Below, piece by piece: positions 31,685 to 42,449 of a DNA stretch of 64,000 nt. Both the position numbers and the translations under genes were made by a program. The number at the start of each line of letters is the position of its first letter. The stretch's first letter is position 1. The stretch is from Cricetomys ansorgei (Eukaryota > Chordata > Mammalia > Rodentia > Nesomyidae): the NCBI GenBank assembly GCA_026225945.1, contig JAMJFZ010000818.1, positions 804,501 to 868,500 on the forward strand, written 5' to 3'. The notes beneath the pieces were generated by a model. It had not been told where the DNA came from. It made no database searches and was given only the letters and a program-made list of their open reading frames with translations.

Positions 31685-31949
31685 TTTGTGTGTGTGTGTG
31701 TGAGTGTATGTGTGTGTATGAGCGTGTGTGTGTGTGTATGAGCATGTGTGTGTGAGTGTATGAGTGTGTGTATGATCGTGTGTGTGTGTGAGTGTGTGTA
31801 TGAGCATGTGTGTGTGAGTGTATGTGAGTGTGTGTATGATCGTGTGTGTGTGTGAGTGTGTGTATGAGCATGTGTGTGTGAGTGTATGTGAGTGTGTGTA
31901 TGATCGTGTGTGTATGAGGATGTGTGTGTGTGAGAGAGAGAGAGAGAGA
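31685..31949 (+). repeat. GT-rich repeat with a 64-bp higher-order unit
   Basis: GTGTGTGAGTG and GTATGAGCATG blocks recur. From 31771 a 64-bp unit starting TATGATCGTGTGTG repeats exactly at 31835 and begins again at 31899. It ends in a GAGAGAGAG run (31932-31949). Confidence 0.9.
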
Positions 31950-31954
31950 CTCCT

Positions 31955-32400
31955 CCACTTTACATAATGATGTTTCAAGACCCACCCATGTCAAAACGTT
32001 CATCCGTCCTTCGTTCCCTCTTAGGACCAACTGTATGTTATGTGCAGGTGACATCACATTCTGTGTGCTCATCAGATGGGCATTTGAGTTGTTTCCACTG
32101 AGTGATTGTGGGCAATGATACAAGCATCCACGTATGCATTGTTTCGTGTGTGTGTGCACGCGTGCACGTGTGTGTGCACATATCTGTGTGAATGCGCACA
32201 GAAAGACTAGAAGAAGGCCTCGGATCCCCTGGTACTAGAGTGACGGGCAGTTGTGAGCCCCCCACGTGGGTGCTGGGATCCGGGAGAGCACAAGACACTC
32301 TTTACTGCTGAGCCATCTCTCTTGCCCCCGTGTATACATTTTCATATGAGCATATGTTTTCAATTCCTTGGAGTTTGTACCTAGGAGTGGGATTGCTCAT
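31955..32400 (-). mobile_element. Ancient L1 relic, antisense, split by a B2
   Basis: GGGCATTTGAGTTGTTTCCA and GATTGTGGGCAATGATACAA (left) and GCATATGTTTTCAATTCCTT and GTACCTAGGAGTGGGATTGC (right) are consecutive parts of the antisense L1 ORF2 3' region. A B2 at 32141-32330 interrupts them. Confidence 0.75.
32141..32330 (-). mobile_element. B2 SINE inserted in the L1 relic
   Basis: Reversed B2 with CCTCGGATCCCCTGGTACTA and TACTGCTGAGCCATCTCTCT. The flanks CGTATGCATT and TGTATACATT agree at 8 of 10 positions, consistent with a decayed target-site duplication. Confidence 0.88.
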
Positions 32401-32460
32401 AATTATTTCTGTAAAACAATGGAAATGCCTTAAAAACCATCTCTCTAAAGTTATACACCA

Positions 32461-34391
32461 CACACACACACAACATTGTTCATTGAGTTGACTGGTCTCC
32501 TTGATCTCCTTATCAGATGTGAGACAGACGTTAAACTTCAGTCTGGGTCCTGGACAGGTTGCCTTTAATGTGTGATGAGTAGTCCAGTGCCTGCCATCAT
32601 GAGGGCATTGTGCAGAAGACAAAGCCAATCGCTAGTCATAATTAACAAGATTAAGGAGTGTCCACATCATTTAAGGGAAAGACGCAGGGCGTGGATGCCT
32701 TCAGGAAGTTGCCAAGGCCTTCTCCATACAGCCGAGGACAGCCTCACGCCGCGGAGGTGGAATCTGAGCGAAGTCCCAAGTCCCAGATGCAGAGCAGCTT
32801 CTCATCAGGTGTGGCGGACGTCATCGACGCACGCTCAGCCGAGTTCAGAGGGTGTGAACAAAGCCTTGGGTACTTGGGGACAGTGGGAAATCAAAGGCCT
32901 TTTGAATCACATAGCAAGAGGTTTGAACTCTGAGCCAGAGATAGTGGGGAGCCATTTAAGGCATCTGAATAGAAGAGACCAATGCAATCAGAGCCTTTGA
33001 AGGAGCACTGCACAGCCAGTCGAGTGACTTCAAGGAAGAGATTGGGAATGAGGATCTGGACCGAGGTTCCGGACCAGGACAGCCTCAATGGAAAAGAAGA
33101 AAAGCAGCCCGGGAGAGATTTGTTCAGGGCATTAGCAGCTCCAGAGAGAAAGCCAACAGCTCAGGAGTGAGTGAGAATGAGAGAGTACAGACAGAAAGGA
33201 AGTTGCTCAGAACAAACTCCAGTGTGGAAGGATGGGGTGGGGGCGGGGCTCCTAAGGTGTTTGCAGGGTTCTCACAAACAACGGGTCCCACAAAGGAAGG
33301 AACTGAAGCCTGTGAGGAGGGGACCTGCCCAGAGATTCCAGAAGATGCAACCTGAGGAGAATCCTCCTGGGTGTGGAGATGAGCAGGTTGTAGCTAGTGA
33401 CCTTAAAGTCCCAGAAGCATCAGGGAAGGGCGCCTCCCTGTGCAGTGATGCCATAGCACGATGTAGGCCAAGCAGAGGGCTGGGGAGACAGCCAAGCAGA
33501 CAGCTTGGGGGACAGCGACAGAAGACAATGGGAAGGGGGGACTGATCAACAAGCAGGTCACAGGGGCCATTTGTTGTCATGGTTGAGAGGGGGTTAACTC
33601 CAAGAAAGGAGGCTGAGGGTGAGGACAGTTGAGGATGTGAGGAAGCTCACAGCCCATGGTGGCCAGGTGGGTGAGGATACATTAGAAGCAGTTCATTGCA
33701 GACTGGTCAGAATGAGAGAACACCTCGACTGACTTCAGGCACTGGGGGGAGATTAAACTGCCTCTGTAAATGTTCCGTCTCATGGGTAGGAAGGAAACAG
33801 CTCCCCTTATTCTTTCAGTGCGCTTCCTTCCCCCAAAGCATGGCCGTGCGGTAGAACTGTGTAAGAATATAAAGCTAGGCCAGCCCAGTCTGTGCTTGCC
33901 ATCACTTTCATGCTTTGTGTCTTCAACAATAGTGGGGAGTCACCTGTGGCGCCTTTCTGTTTTAAAATTTAGTTCCTAAGCCCCAGTTTAGCGCCTTTAT
34001 AATGGTCTTTTGCTCTTCCTGAAGATGTACCGGAATGCTCTTATTTTATATTTTCTGTAGGTAGTGTGAGTATAATCTTTTGCATGGTATAGCAGGCATC
34101 AAAGTAACTTTTATTTTGGGGGAGCCGAGACTCAATTGTTTTTGAATCTGTCCCCAAAGTAAAGATGACCAGGTGCCACTTGGAACTGTAACGTCGCCAT
34201 ATTTTGGATGTAATTTAAAAAAAAACAAACAAACAAACAAAAAAAACCCAAACATTTATCAGCCTTGAATTGGGGGTTTCCACCGAGAAGACTAGGTGAA
34301 TGAGCAGACGCCGAACCTGCCATCATCTCCCCTAACTTTCCTTCTTCCAGAAAACTGGTGGCAGTCTCTGACCCAAAGTAGCTCTTACACA
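32461..34391. other. Large block without recognised young repeats
   Basis: About 1.9 kb has no B1, B2 or LTR that I recognise. The part at 32880-33040, with GGGGAGCCATTTAAGGCATC, resembles an ancient mammalian interspersed repeat I cannot name. Overlapping open frames at 32570-33545 have no recognisable family. A-rich CAAA units occur at 34216-34247. Confidence 0.45.
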
Positions 34392-34485
34392 CTTTTTTTA
34401 AAATTTAAAGACAGTGTCCAGAACTTGCAATGTAGATCAGGATCCAGCTGCCTCTGCCTCCCCCTGGAGTGCTGGGGTTAAGTAC
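34392..34485 (-). mobile_element. B1-type SINE fragment
   Basis: AAGACAGTGTCCAGAACTTG and TGGAGTGCTGGGGTTAAGTA read as a reversed, internally shortened B1. Confidence 0.7.
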
Positions 34486-35394
34486 GTTCTTGCTTTGATC
34501 CATGGGGTAGATTTGTAAGTAATTACAAGTGACAAATCATATCCTATCCCAGATGTGTTTTGCTTATAACTCTCCAGACTTCTTTATAGTTTGTAAAGTG
34601 GTAACAGGGAGGGCTGATGGCATGTAGCTTTTCATGAATATCAACAAATACTCATCCTTGTGTCGTAAAATGGGTGGCTTCTATCTCATTCCCAAGCCTG
34701 CACTGTTGCACAGATGGTTGAATTAGGTAGGGTTTTGTTTTTAAGTTTTTCTTACACGTGTTTAAATAGCTTCTTAGGGTCTCTCTCCGTCCCTCCCCCC
34801 TTTCCTCCCTTGCTCTCTTCCGACATCCCTCTCCCCCACACCACCACCTACAACAACATTGTAAGGTTCCTTTCCAGGCACAAGAAGATTCCACAGCAGT
34901 TCAATCCCCCAAAGCTTGGTTTCCAGAAATATGGATTCTTTCTCTCTTTTCTTCCAAACAGGGTGGGGAGCAGGGTCGTTACCCTGCATCCCGAGAGAGG
35001 TACTCACTCGCTTCCTGCTGTGTGTCCCCTTTTTTCTCCACCCACCAGAAATGCAAGCCAGGGTCTGATGGTTCCCTCCAGCTGCAAGGATTTGAAAGGG
35101 TTGCCGCCCTGCCTCCCTGGACACAGGGCTTTTTACTTGGCCTTCTTCTGGTCCAGACCAGCTTCTGCCACACTCTTCCCCAGCCTGTCACCACCCTTCC
35201 TTCCTCATGCTCTTGCCCATTCTGGTTTATTGTGGTTGTTGTTCAAGTGTTACATTCAAACCTCCTTGTTTAAACCTCTTTAACAACCTAAGAAAGGAGA
35301 AATGCTGGACCTGTCCAAACTAGCCAATTCCTAATTAATGACCACATTAATGACAATTTCTTACCTATTTTGACTGTACTTCATTTACTTAAAA
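34486..35394. other. No recognised feature
   Basis: The block includes a pyrimidine-rich stretch (34781-34850). No repeat family or exon is recognised. Confidence 0.5.
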
Positions 35395-35628
35395 CACGTA
35401 TTTATTTTATGTGTATGTGTGTTTTGTCTGCCTGCATGTCTGTGTCCACATGGTGTGCCTAGAGTCAGAGGGGGTCAGAAGAGAGCATCAGATCCCCTGG
35501 GACTGCAGTTATGGGTGACAGTTATGGGTGCAGTTATATGATCTACTGTGCGGGTGCTGGGAGCTGAACCTGGGTCCTCTAGAAGAGCAGCCAGTGCTCT
35601 TAACTACTGAGCCATCTCTCCGGACCCT
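35395..35628 (-). mobile_element. B2 SINE with small internal duplication
   Basis: Reversed B2 with an intact head at the right end (ACTGAGCCATCTCTCCGGAC). TTATGGGTG-containing segments are duplicated around 35510-35535. Confidence 0.93.
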
Positions 35629-35801
35629 ATTCCCCCTCCTCCTCCCCCTTCTTCTCCTCCTCTTCCTCCTTCTCCCCCTCCTTTTCCTCCTCCCCCTTCC
35701 TCTTCTTCCTTCTCCTCCCCCTCCCCCTCTTCCTTCTTCCTTCTCCTCCCCCTCCCCCCTCTTCTTCCTCCTCCCCCCTCTTCTTCCTCCTCTTGTTCTT
35801 C
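35629..35801 (+). repeat. Long pyrimidine tract (CCT/CTT)n
   Basis: About 170 bases contain only C and T except for the ends. Units such as CTCCTCCCCC and TTCTTCCTCC recur. The complementary strand is a purine run able to form triplex DNA. Confidence 0.95.
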
Positions 35802-35829
35802 ACATATACTTGTTTCTTTGAGAGTGGAT

Positions 35830-35955
35830 ATATATTTGGAGGTCAGAGGGCAACTTGCAGGGTTGGTTCTCATTCTACCATGCTGATCCTAAGGATTAAG
35901 TTCAGGCTTTGTGGCAGCCCCTGTGCCCTGCCCAGCCATCTCACAGGCCCTATTT
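35830..35955 (-). mobile_element. B3 SINE
   Basis: GGAGGTCAGAGGGCAACTTG, GGTTGGTTCTCATTC and CCAGCCATCTCACAGGCCC mark a reversed B3. Confidence 0.88.
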
Positions 35956-35989
35956 CAAGTTTGTTTGTTTGTTTTTTTTTTTTTTCCTG

Positions 35990-36497
35990 ATCTGATTCTC
36001 ACAGTTAGTCGACACTGCATCCACACAGTAGATCTGGCTGTGTGGGGTTTGTTTTAGCGTTCTTACTTAATGACTAGGGGCTGACTAAGCCTCGGAAGCT
36101 TGCTGGTGATCCTCAACCAGGTAACGCCCCGGAAAATCAGATTAACACTCAGATTAACCTCAACAAGGTGAAGAAGGGGTGAATGGGCATTAGCAAGCGG
36201 GCCGAGCACTAAGGACGAGCCTTGTGTGATATAATATCAGACACAAGGAAAAATAAATGTCACCAGCAGCTCCAAGCTCTGAGAGAGCAAGACAGCAAGC
36301 TGTGTATGCAGAGTACTGAGTGTGGGGAAGTAAGCACTATCGTTCACACAGGCAGGATGCTCTCTCAACAGCGCCTGCACCAATTGGTCATGATTTGTTT
36401 TTCATTTAAGGGAAGGCTTTGGTAGGGAAAACGCTTTCTTCCACTGGTTTCCATTATGGGAGAGCATGTGCAAGTGGTTGAAACAACCTGGTAACCG
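35990..36497. other. No recognised feature
   Basis: About 0.5 kb unassigned. Confidence 0.5.
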
Positions 36498-36625
36498 AGC
36501 AGGCGCAGTGGTGCACGCCTCTAATCCCAGTACACAGAGGCAGAGGCAGAGACAGGAGGATTTCTGTGAGTTCGAGGCCAGCCTGGTCTGCACAGTGAGC
36601 CCCCCCCCCCAATCTCAAAACAAAG
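36498..36625 (+). mobile_element. B1 SINE
   Basis: GCAGGCGCAGTGGTGCACGC to GAGGCCAGCCTGGTCTGCAC, with a C10 run at 36601-36610 and a short A-rich tail. Confidence 0.9.
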
Positions 36626-37074
36626 AAGTTCTCATTGGTTTGTGTCTTTCACATTTTTAATCGTATGGTAGCATGCCCGTGCCGGCGGCCCAGGGGCCAA
36701 GAGGACTGCTGCGGTGACCACTGCTGTTCCCTAAGAGGCCAATAAGGATGGTGGGCGGGTTAGGATGTTGGTCACGAGATACCCGCTTCCACGTCACTGA
36801 AAAAGAATGGAGAGCAGGCAAGGGTTTGTGGCTCACGACACGGGGACACAGGGCAATGAGTGCAAGGGATGCTGGGAGAAAACGAGAGACATCACTACAC
36901 GGTGAAGATCAACTGGGGTCAAGTCACATGTTTGTTTTGATTTTCAAGAAGTGGAATCTCAGAACGTCGGTGATTTTATGTGGCGTCACCCTCTCCTGTT
37001 TTATTTCTCCTATCACGTGCGAGGGGACTTGTGCGTGTACCAGATACCCAGTATTTTGTAATGCCTTTTTTACA

Positions 37075-37238
37075 TGTAAGCATCTGTTTATGGTGGGGGG
37101 AGGCACCTGCTTGTGGAGGTCAGAGGTCAACCTTTGGGAGCCGGTTCTCACCTTCCACTGTGTGAGCTCCCCGGCTGAACGCGGGTCCCCAGGCTTGGCA
37201 GCAGGCATCTTTACCCATTCGGCCCTCTAGCCTGCCCC
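37075..37238 (-). mobile_element. B3 SINE
   Basis: GGAGGTCAGAGGTCAACCTT, GGGAGCCGGTTCTCACCTTC, CCAGGCTTGGCAGCAGGCAT and ACCCATTCGGCCCTC give a complete reversed B3. Confidence 0.93.
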
Positions 37239-37341
37239 TCAGCAAGTGTTTTAAATTGTTTTCCTGAGCATCCTAACTGCTAGGTTTAGTGCCCTGCCCA
37301 AATATGGAGTGTACTGAGAATCCTGATGTCAGGATGTTTAG

Positions 37342-37507
37342 AGCCAGGCGTGGCAGCGCCTTTAACCCCAGCACTCGGGAGGCAGAGGCATGTGGTTTTT
37401 CGTGAGTTCCAGGCCAGCCAGGTCTACAAAAAGAGTTCCAGGACCAGCCAAGGCTATTACACAGAGAAACACTATCTCACCACCACCACCACCACCACCC
37501 AAAAAAA
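37342..37507 (+). mobile_element. B1 SINE with (CAC)n in the tail
   Basis: AGCCAGGCGTGGCAGCGCC to ACACAGAGAAACACTATCTC, then six or seven CAC units (37479-37498) and AAAAAAA. Confidence 0.93.
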
Positions 37508-38724
37508 TCTGCTTCTGATTAACAGCTTTACGACGTGTTACTTTCTAGAAATTCTCAATGGACGTATAAAGAAACAACTGGAGAAGCTTTTCAACCTAAG
37601 ACATACTGTTCATCCTTGGTAGCCACAAGCAGAAAGCCTATTGGTTTCTGAGGTTTAGAATGTCCAGGGTACCACCGGGTATCTGACGTCTACATTTTAC
37701 TGATTGACAGTCAACAAGCCCATAATCTTGGTCATTTGCGAGTAGAATCTGACATTGTCAATGTCATCATGGCACTGTGGAAGATAGTTTCCCAGCCTTT
37801 ATTATTTCCTGTCTTCAACTCAGTGTGGTTCATTATTACTTGTGTAGTAAGACCTTAATATCACAATTACCAACCTTTATAAAGAAGGTCAACTTCAGAG
37901 TTACTCTGTGTGCTGCCAGTCATATTTGCCGAATGCTGCGTTAGCAGATTCGAATGTGGCCTGCAGCTGTGGGCTGCTTGCCTCCTCCCAGCGGCTCCCT
38001 CCCTGGGAGGACCAGTATCACCCTAATATCAGATCAGAAAGCCACACTCTCAGACCATGTGACTGCAGGCTCACTTCAAAAGGAAGCGAGTATTTGGCCC
38101 CAATAAAACGGTGAAAATGTTCAGCAAACAAATGAGAGGTCGGGGAAGGACGTCAATAACATGACCCGGTGGATGTCACTGATAAAAATCACATTAAAAC
38201 CCGAGAATGTTAAAGGGTGTGTGTTGAAAAGAATCGAGGCGACCCTGTGCGGTGCTTGTCTCGTGGTGCTCCTCATCTCCACAAGGGAGCCCTCATCTGG
38301 TATGATGAGTGAGTGAATTGGGACTATGAGGAGGAAGAAGCTGTTATCATCATCCTGGACATTGTGGCTGTTGGCAACTGTTGGTCCTGCTTAAATCCAC
38401 TTTACCGGGCGTTTGCCCCTCTGCTTCTGTGGGTGATGATGTCAAGGACAGTATGGTTTTTGAGTCTTTCAAGCACTGTTTGGTTGGTCTCATCCTTCCG
38501 GCCGTGTTTCGGCTCCCATTGGATCTCTGCGGGTACCATCAGTAGATGGTGATTCTCTGGTCCGCTGAGCTTCCCATCATCCCCAGGTAGAGAGTGGAAG
38601 GAAGATGCCAATTCTGAGCACAAAGAGTAGTTAAACTCCATCTCAAATAGTGCTTCTGAGAGCGGATGCACCTGTCCAGACTACCTTCCCCTGCGAGTGA
38701 AGGGTCGGGAGCAGAGAGACGAGG
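37508..38724. other. Large block without recognised repeats
   Basis: About 1.2 kb contains no SINE or LTR that I recognise. Contents unassigned. Confidence 0.5.
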
Positions 38725-38792
38725 TGATCAAGCTAGGTCATCAGCCTTGGTAGCAAGGGTCTTTTCCCACTGAGCCATCTACCAGGCCATCC
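38725..38792 (-). mobile_element. B2-superfamily head fragment
   Basis: TTTTCCCACTGAGCCATCTA followed by CCAGGCC resembles the reversed tRNA-derived head of a B2/B3 copy. Confidence 0.55.
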
Positions 38793-39049
38793 ACCATCTA
38801 CCACCGTGTAAACTTTTTAAAAAGAGCATTGATTAACATCGATTAACACTAAACAGTCCTGAATATAATAGAGATTCTGATGGCGTGTCTGTCACTTCAT
38901 AGCCTTGTGGAATTTCAGTCACCAGGAACGTCTCCTACCTATGAAACTTCCTTAAGATAAACAAACGCAAAGGAAAATTTAAAGTTCACGATATGTGTTT
39001 GAAAACGGTGAGCTTCTAAAACACTCTCCTTACTAGGCAATTAACCTAA

Positions 39050-39240
39050 AGGCTTTGCACAAGCTAGGCAAGTGCTCTACCACTGGGTTTTATATTGAAT
39101 CCTTTTTGAACTTAAAAAAAAAAAAACAAAAACAAAAAAACTTTGAGACAATCTTAGTAAGTTATCCAGGCCATCCTTAAACTTGTCATTCCCTTGGTGT
39201 CTCAGGTAGCTGGGATTACAGGCCTACACCACCAGGCCTC
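39050..39240 (-). mobile_element. Composite B1-ID SINE (B4/B1-dID-like)
   Basis: On the plus strand a reversed ID fragment (AGGCAAGTGCTCTACCACTG) precedes an A-rich linker and a reversed B1-like part (TTGAGACAATCTTAGTAAG, GTAGCTGGGATTACAGGCCT). Read on the minus strand the order is B1 then ID, as in the plus-strand copies. Confidence 0.8.
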
Positions 39241-39449
39241 GGTTCTTCTGTCAAGCTGACCAGGAGTGGGCTAGCCAGCATGAGGGGTTCTCACAGAAGC
39301 ACCCCTGACAGGCACCCTCCGACACACATAAGGATCATTTTACATATAAACCACAGTGGGAGCTTTGGTTGAATTGATCATTGATTGCTTGATATAATCT
39401 GAACTTTGTGATGTTGATCCATTTAGTTTTCCAAAAGCAGAGTTCAAAA
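39241..39449. other. No recognised feature
   Basis: Short unassigned stretch. Confidence 0.5.
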
Positions 39450-39600
39450 AAAATTTTTGTCCTTTAAGACAGGGTCTCCCCGTGTAGCCCTGGTTGGCCT
39501 GGAGCTTGCTGTGTGGACCAGGCTGGGCTCAAACTCACAGAGACCCCCTTACCTCGTCCTCTCTCCCCAGTGTTGAAATTAAAGCCACAACCCACGTACA
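39450..39600 (-). mobile_element. B1 SINE
   Basis: CTTTAAGACAGGGTCTCCCC, TGGACCAGGCTGGGCTCAAA and AGTGTTGAAATTAAAGCCAC give a diverged reversed B1. Confidence 0.85.
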
Positions 39601-40131
39601 GTTTGATTTTTTTTATCTTCTTTTTGTTTGTGTAGATTTGTTAAAATGAGAATTTTGAGCAATTTTAAATGGTTAAGTAAATACAGGAACTACTTTAAAC
39701 CCGTCCAGCGGTCCGGAGCCTCCCACCTACCCACACTGCTGTCTAAGAGTCTGTTTTTGGAATATTATATCATCCAGCAGCCGAAGATAGCTAACTGAGC
39801 AGTGACAGACAGCACGGCAGTTCCTCTCTGTGTGTCCTGTGGAAGGGAACACACCAAGGAGATTGTCTCTCTGTCGTCTGCCTTACCCTCGCCAGGCCCT
39901 TGTACCAAATATAGGGGGAAGGGGCAAGACACAATGGCGGCAGGCCGCGATGCTTTCTGTAACAGTGCGTGCTCTGACGGCGACTGTTTTTCAAGTGGAG
40001 GAAAAGAGAGCCTACAGGGTGAGCGTGTGAGTGAAAAACCAAAGTGAGGTGAGAGCCACCGTGTGTGCACAGAGACGGCTGTGAAACCATACCTGAGGAA
40101 ACAGAGCACACAGTGGGTACCATAAACACAG
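39601..40131. other. No recognised feature
   Basis: About 0.5 kb unassigned. Open frames on both strands overlap one another and match nothing known to me. Confidence 0.5.
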
Positions 40132-40310
40132 GGACTGGAGAGATGGCTCAGTGGTTATGTGCACTGGCTGCTCTTACAGAGGACCCAGGTTCAATTCCCA
40201 GCACCCACATGGCACCTCATAACCATCTCTAACTTAGGGGATCCGATGCCCTCTTCTGGCCCCCATGGGCATTGCACACACATGGTACACAGGCACAGGC
40301 TGGCAAAAAA
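40132..40310 (+). mobile_element. B2 SINE
   Basis: GGGACTGGAGAGATGGCTCA, GGTTCAATTCCCAGCACCCA and CCCTCTTCTGGCCCCCATGG run into an A-rich end that passes into a TA tract. Confidence 0.95.
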
Positions 40311-40357
40311 AAAATATATATATATATATATACATATATGTGTATATATATATATAA
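40311..40357 (+). repeat. (TA)n microsatellite
   Basis: TA units interrupted by CATATATGTG, grown from the B2 tail. Confidence 0.92.
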
Positions 40358-40509
40358 TGTTTAATTTTTAAAAAAACAGTACAACACCAAACACCAGTTC
40401 ATTTGTCTTTCAATGTAATAACCAGGTTCTCCTTCATAGGTTTAAAAAAATCCCTTTACTTACTAATAACATTTTATAGCAGGTCATTTTATTTTACTTT
40501 CTGATTTCT

Positions 40510-40575
40510 AAGGACCAAACCCATGGCCTTTTGTATATTCTTAGCAAGTGCCCCATCCCGGAGTCCTACCCCACC
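40510..40575 (-). mobile_element. ID-type fragment
   Basis: AGGACCAAACCCATGGCCTT and TCTTAGCAAGTGCCCC fit a reversed, decayed ID element. Confidence 0.6.
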
Positions 40576-40622
40576 CCCTCCTCACAGCAGTTTATAAAGT
40601 GCTTTTCTGTGTGGGCATGAGC

Positions 40623-40735
40623 AGGGTGTGGTCTTGATTGCCTTTAATCTCAACATTCTGGAGGCAGAAACAGGCAAATCTGAGTTTGAGGCCAGCAGGG
40701 CTACAGACTGAGACCTTGTCTCAAAAAGGGGCAGG
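40623..40735 (+). mobile_element. B1 SINE with internal deletion
   Basis: TGCCTTTAATCTCAACATTC to GAGACCTTGTCTCAAAAAGG is B1 missing part of the body between the GCCAGCAGGGC and ACAGACTGAGACC segments. Confidence 0.88.
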
Positions 40736-41287
40736 GGAGCTTAGAGATCACCGTAACGTCACGTCGCAGTGCCCTCGTTCTACAGAAGCCTTGAAGCTGT
40801 AAGGCGCAGGGCTAGCACGCCGTATAGCCGGGGCAGAGGACTTTTGGATCTAGGTTTCTACTTCCTTTGCTATTCCCCCTCGCTATAAATCATCCTGTCT
40901 AAAGTTTAATGAGTCACTGCCTGGTGGCACACTTCCTCTTGGCGATGGTTTCCTTTCTGCCCAGTTATCAACTAGGCCCAGGGAGAGCATATGCCCACAC
41001 CACGTCTTAACCGTCAGGCCTGACGCCCGAGCCATGGCAGTACAGCTCGAGTCAAGACCGTTACCGCGGGCTAGGAAAAGCACAAAGCAGCTTTGTCATG
41101 GATGTGCCTTACTGTTCTTTAGACTAGTACACACGGCACGAAAACTGCACGTGTCTACAAGGTAAAATAGTGAGGCTTGTTCTGAGCTTCACTTGGAGAT
41201 CGACATTTTTTCCTACCACGAGTAGATATGATTACCTTGGAATGTCTGAAAATACAGACAGTAGATTCTTTGTAGGAAAAAAAGGGA
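40736..41287. other. No recognised feature
   Basis: About 0.55 kb unassigned. A CpG-bearing stretch at 40741-41070 has no island-like density. Confidence 0.5.
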
Positions 41288-41440
41288 CGGCTGGGCAGTG
41301 GTTCCATACGGCTTTAATCCCAGCACTCGGGAGGCAGAGGCAGGCGGATCTCTGGGAGTTCGAGGCCAGCCTGGTCTACAGAGTGAGTTCCAGGGCAGCC
41401 AGGGTTACAACAGAGAAACCCCATCTCACAAAAAAACTGA
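41288..41440 (+). mobile_element. B1 SINE, TTACAACAGAG subfamily
   Basis: ACGGCTGGGCAGTGGTTCCA to CCAGGGTTACAACAGAGAAA and an A-rich tail. It is full length and little diverged. Confidence 0.96.
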
Positions 41441-42449
41441 AGAAGGGGTGGGGGCAGATAACGCCGCACCAGGCCTCAGTACCCTAAGCAAACCACTCTA
41501 AACCCTTTTATCTGTAGACTTGAATGCAATCGCCACACTAATTTTTCTCACCAATCATTTTGCTATTCACGAATAAAGTTTTCATTTTATTTTGTCTCTT
41601 ATTCAAGACAGCCATGGAAATAGACTGTGGGGCGGGGAAAGGGTACAGGAAACGAAAGCCGGACTTGACTTTAGGGCTTTCTGTCACTATTTTGTAGGAA
41701 GCGCCGGCCACTGAAAATATTGATACATCTGCCCCAAAAAAGTATACAAGATTGCCAAATGCTTGTCAATATTGTTGGCCCAGAATTGTAACCTAGTGGC
41801 AGTTACTGATGATACATTGTCTTCTTCTCTCTTTGTCTGTGAGAATTAAAGGGCAAATAACCTATTGCTGTGCCTTGTGTCTCCAGTCAGACACACTGGA
41901 GAAAATTTCACAGCAGAAGTGGCTGAGTGCAAATATTTATGCAAATCTCCATTCTGGTGTTTGGAGTTTTTGTTTTTTTCCCCCCAGCATCAGCTCAGAG
42001 AACTCGGCATAACCCGTAGAGGAAATACCACCGTAAGGGAATTCGTTTCCTGGGTCCCTTGGTTGTCATTGTTTTTGCATCAGTTGGCAGCTAATGAAGG
42101 TTACTTTCCATTCTAACAGGGCCGAGAGAGAACAGCCATCCTAGAGCTGAAGTCCCAGAGAACAGCAGGTTGTCCTTCATGTAAACATCTCACCCCACCC
42201 TCTCTAAGGGCAGCATAAAGAAAATGACTCATGGCATGGAATCCACTCTTGCGCCTCGTGAGCATTCTGGGGAGAGTTTAACATTAGCTCTAATAGTTAA
42301 ACTTGAGGGCTTGCCTGGCACGTAAAGGTCTGGGTCCCATTCTCTAGCACGACCCACACACCAGAAAGCATGAGTTAATTTTTCTCTATTCTGTGTTTCC
42401 TGGTTATAACCTGAAATAGTCCTTTCTGACACTTTGCTGGACTTTAATT
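41441..42449. other. Block without recognised repeats
   Basis: About 1 kb unassigned, AT-rich on the left. Confidence 0.5.

Noticed and set aside
31685..31949. Repeat array that could suggest a CRISPR
   Set aside because: The units are low-complexity GT sequence without unique spacers, and the genome is mammalian.
31635..32159. His/Thr-rich open frame of about 170 codons
   Set aside because: It is the antisense of the GT repeat at 31685-31949. It has no flanking coding signal.
32570..33545. Cluster of plus-strand open frames of 60-140 codons
   Set aside because: The frames overlap in different registers, have no recognisable domain, and part of the region resembles an ancient interspersed repeat.
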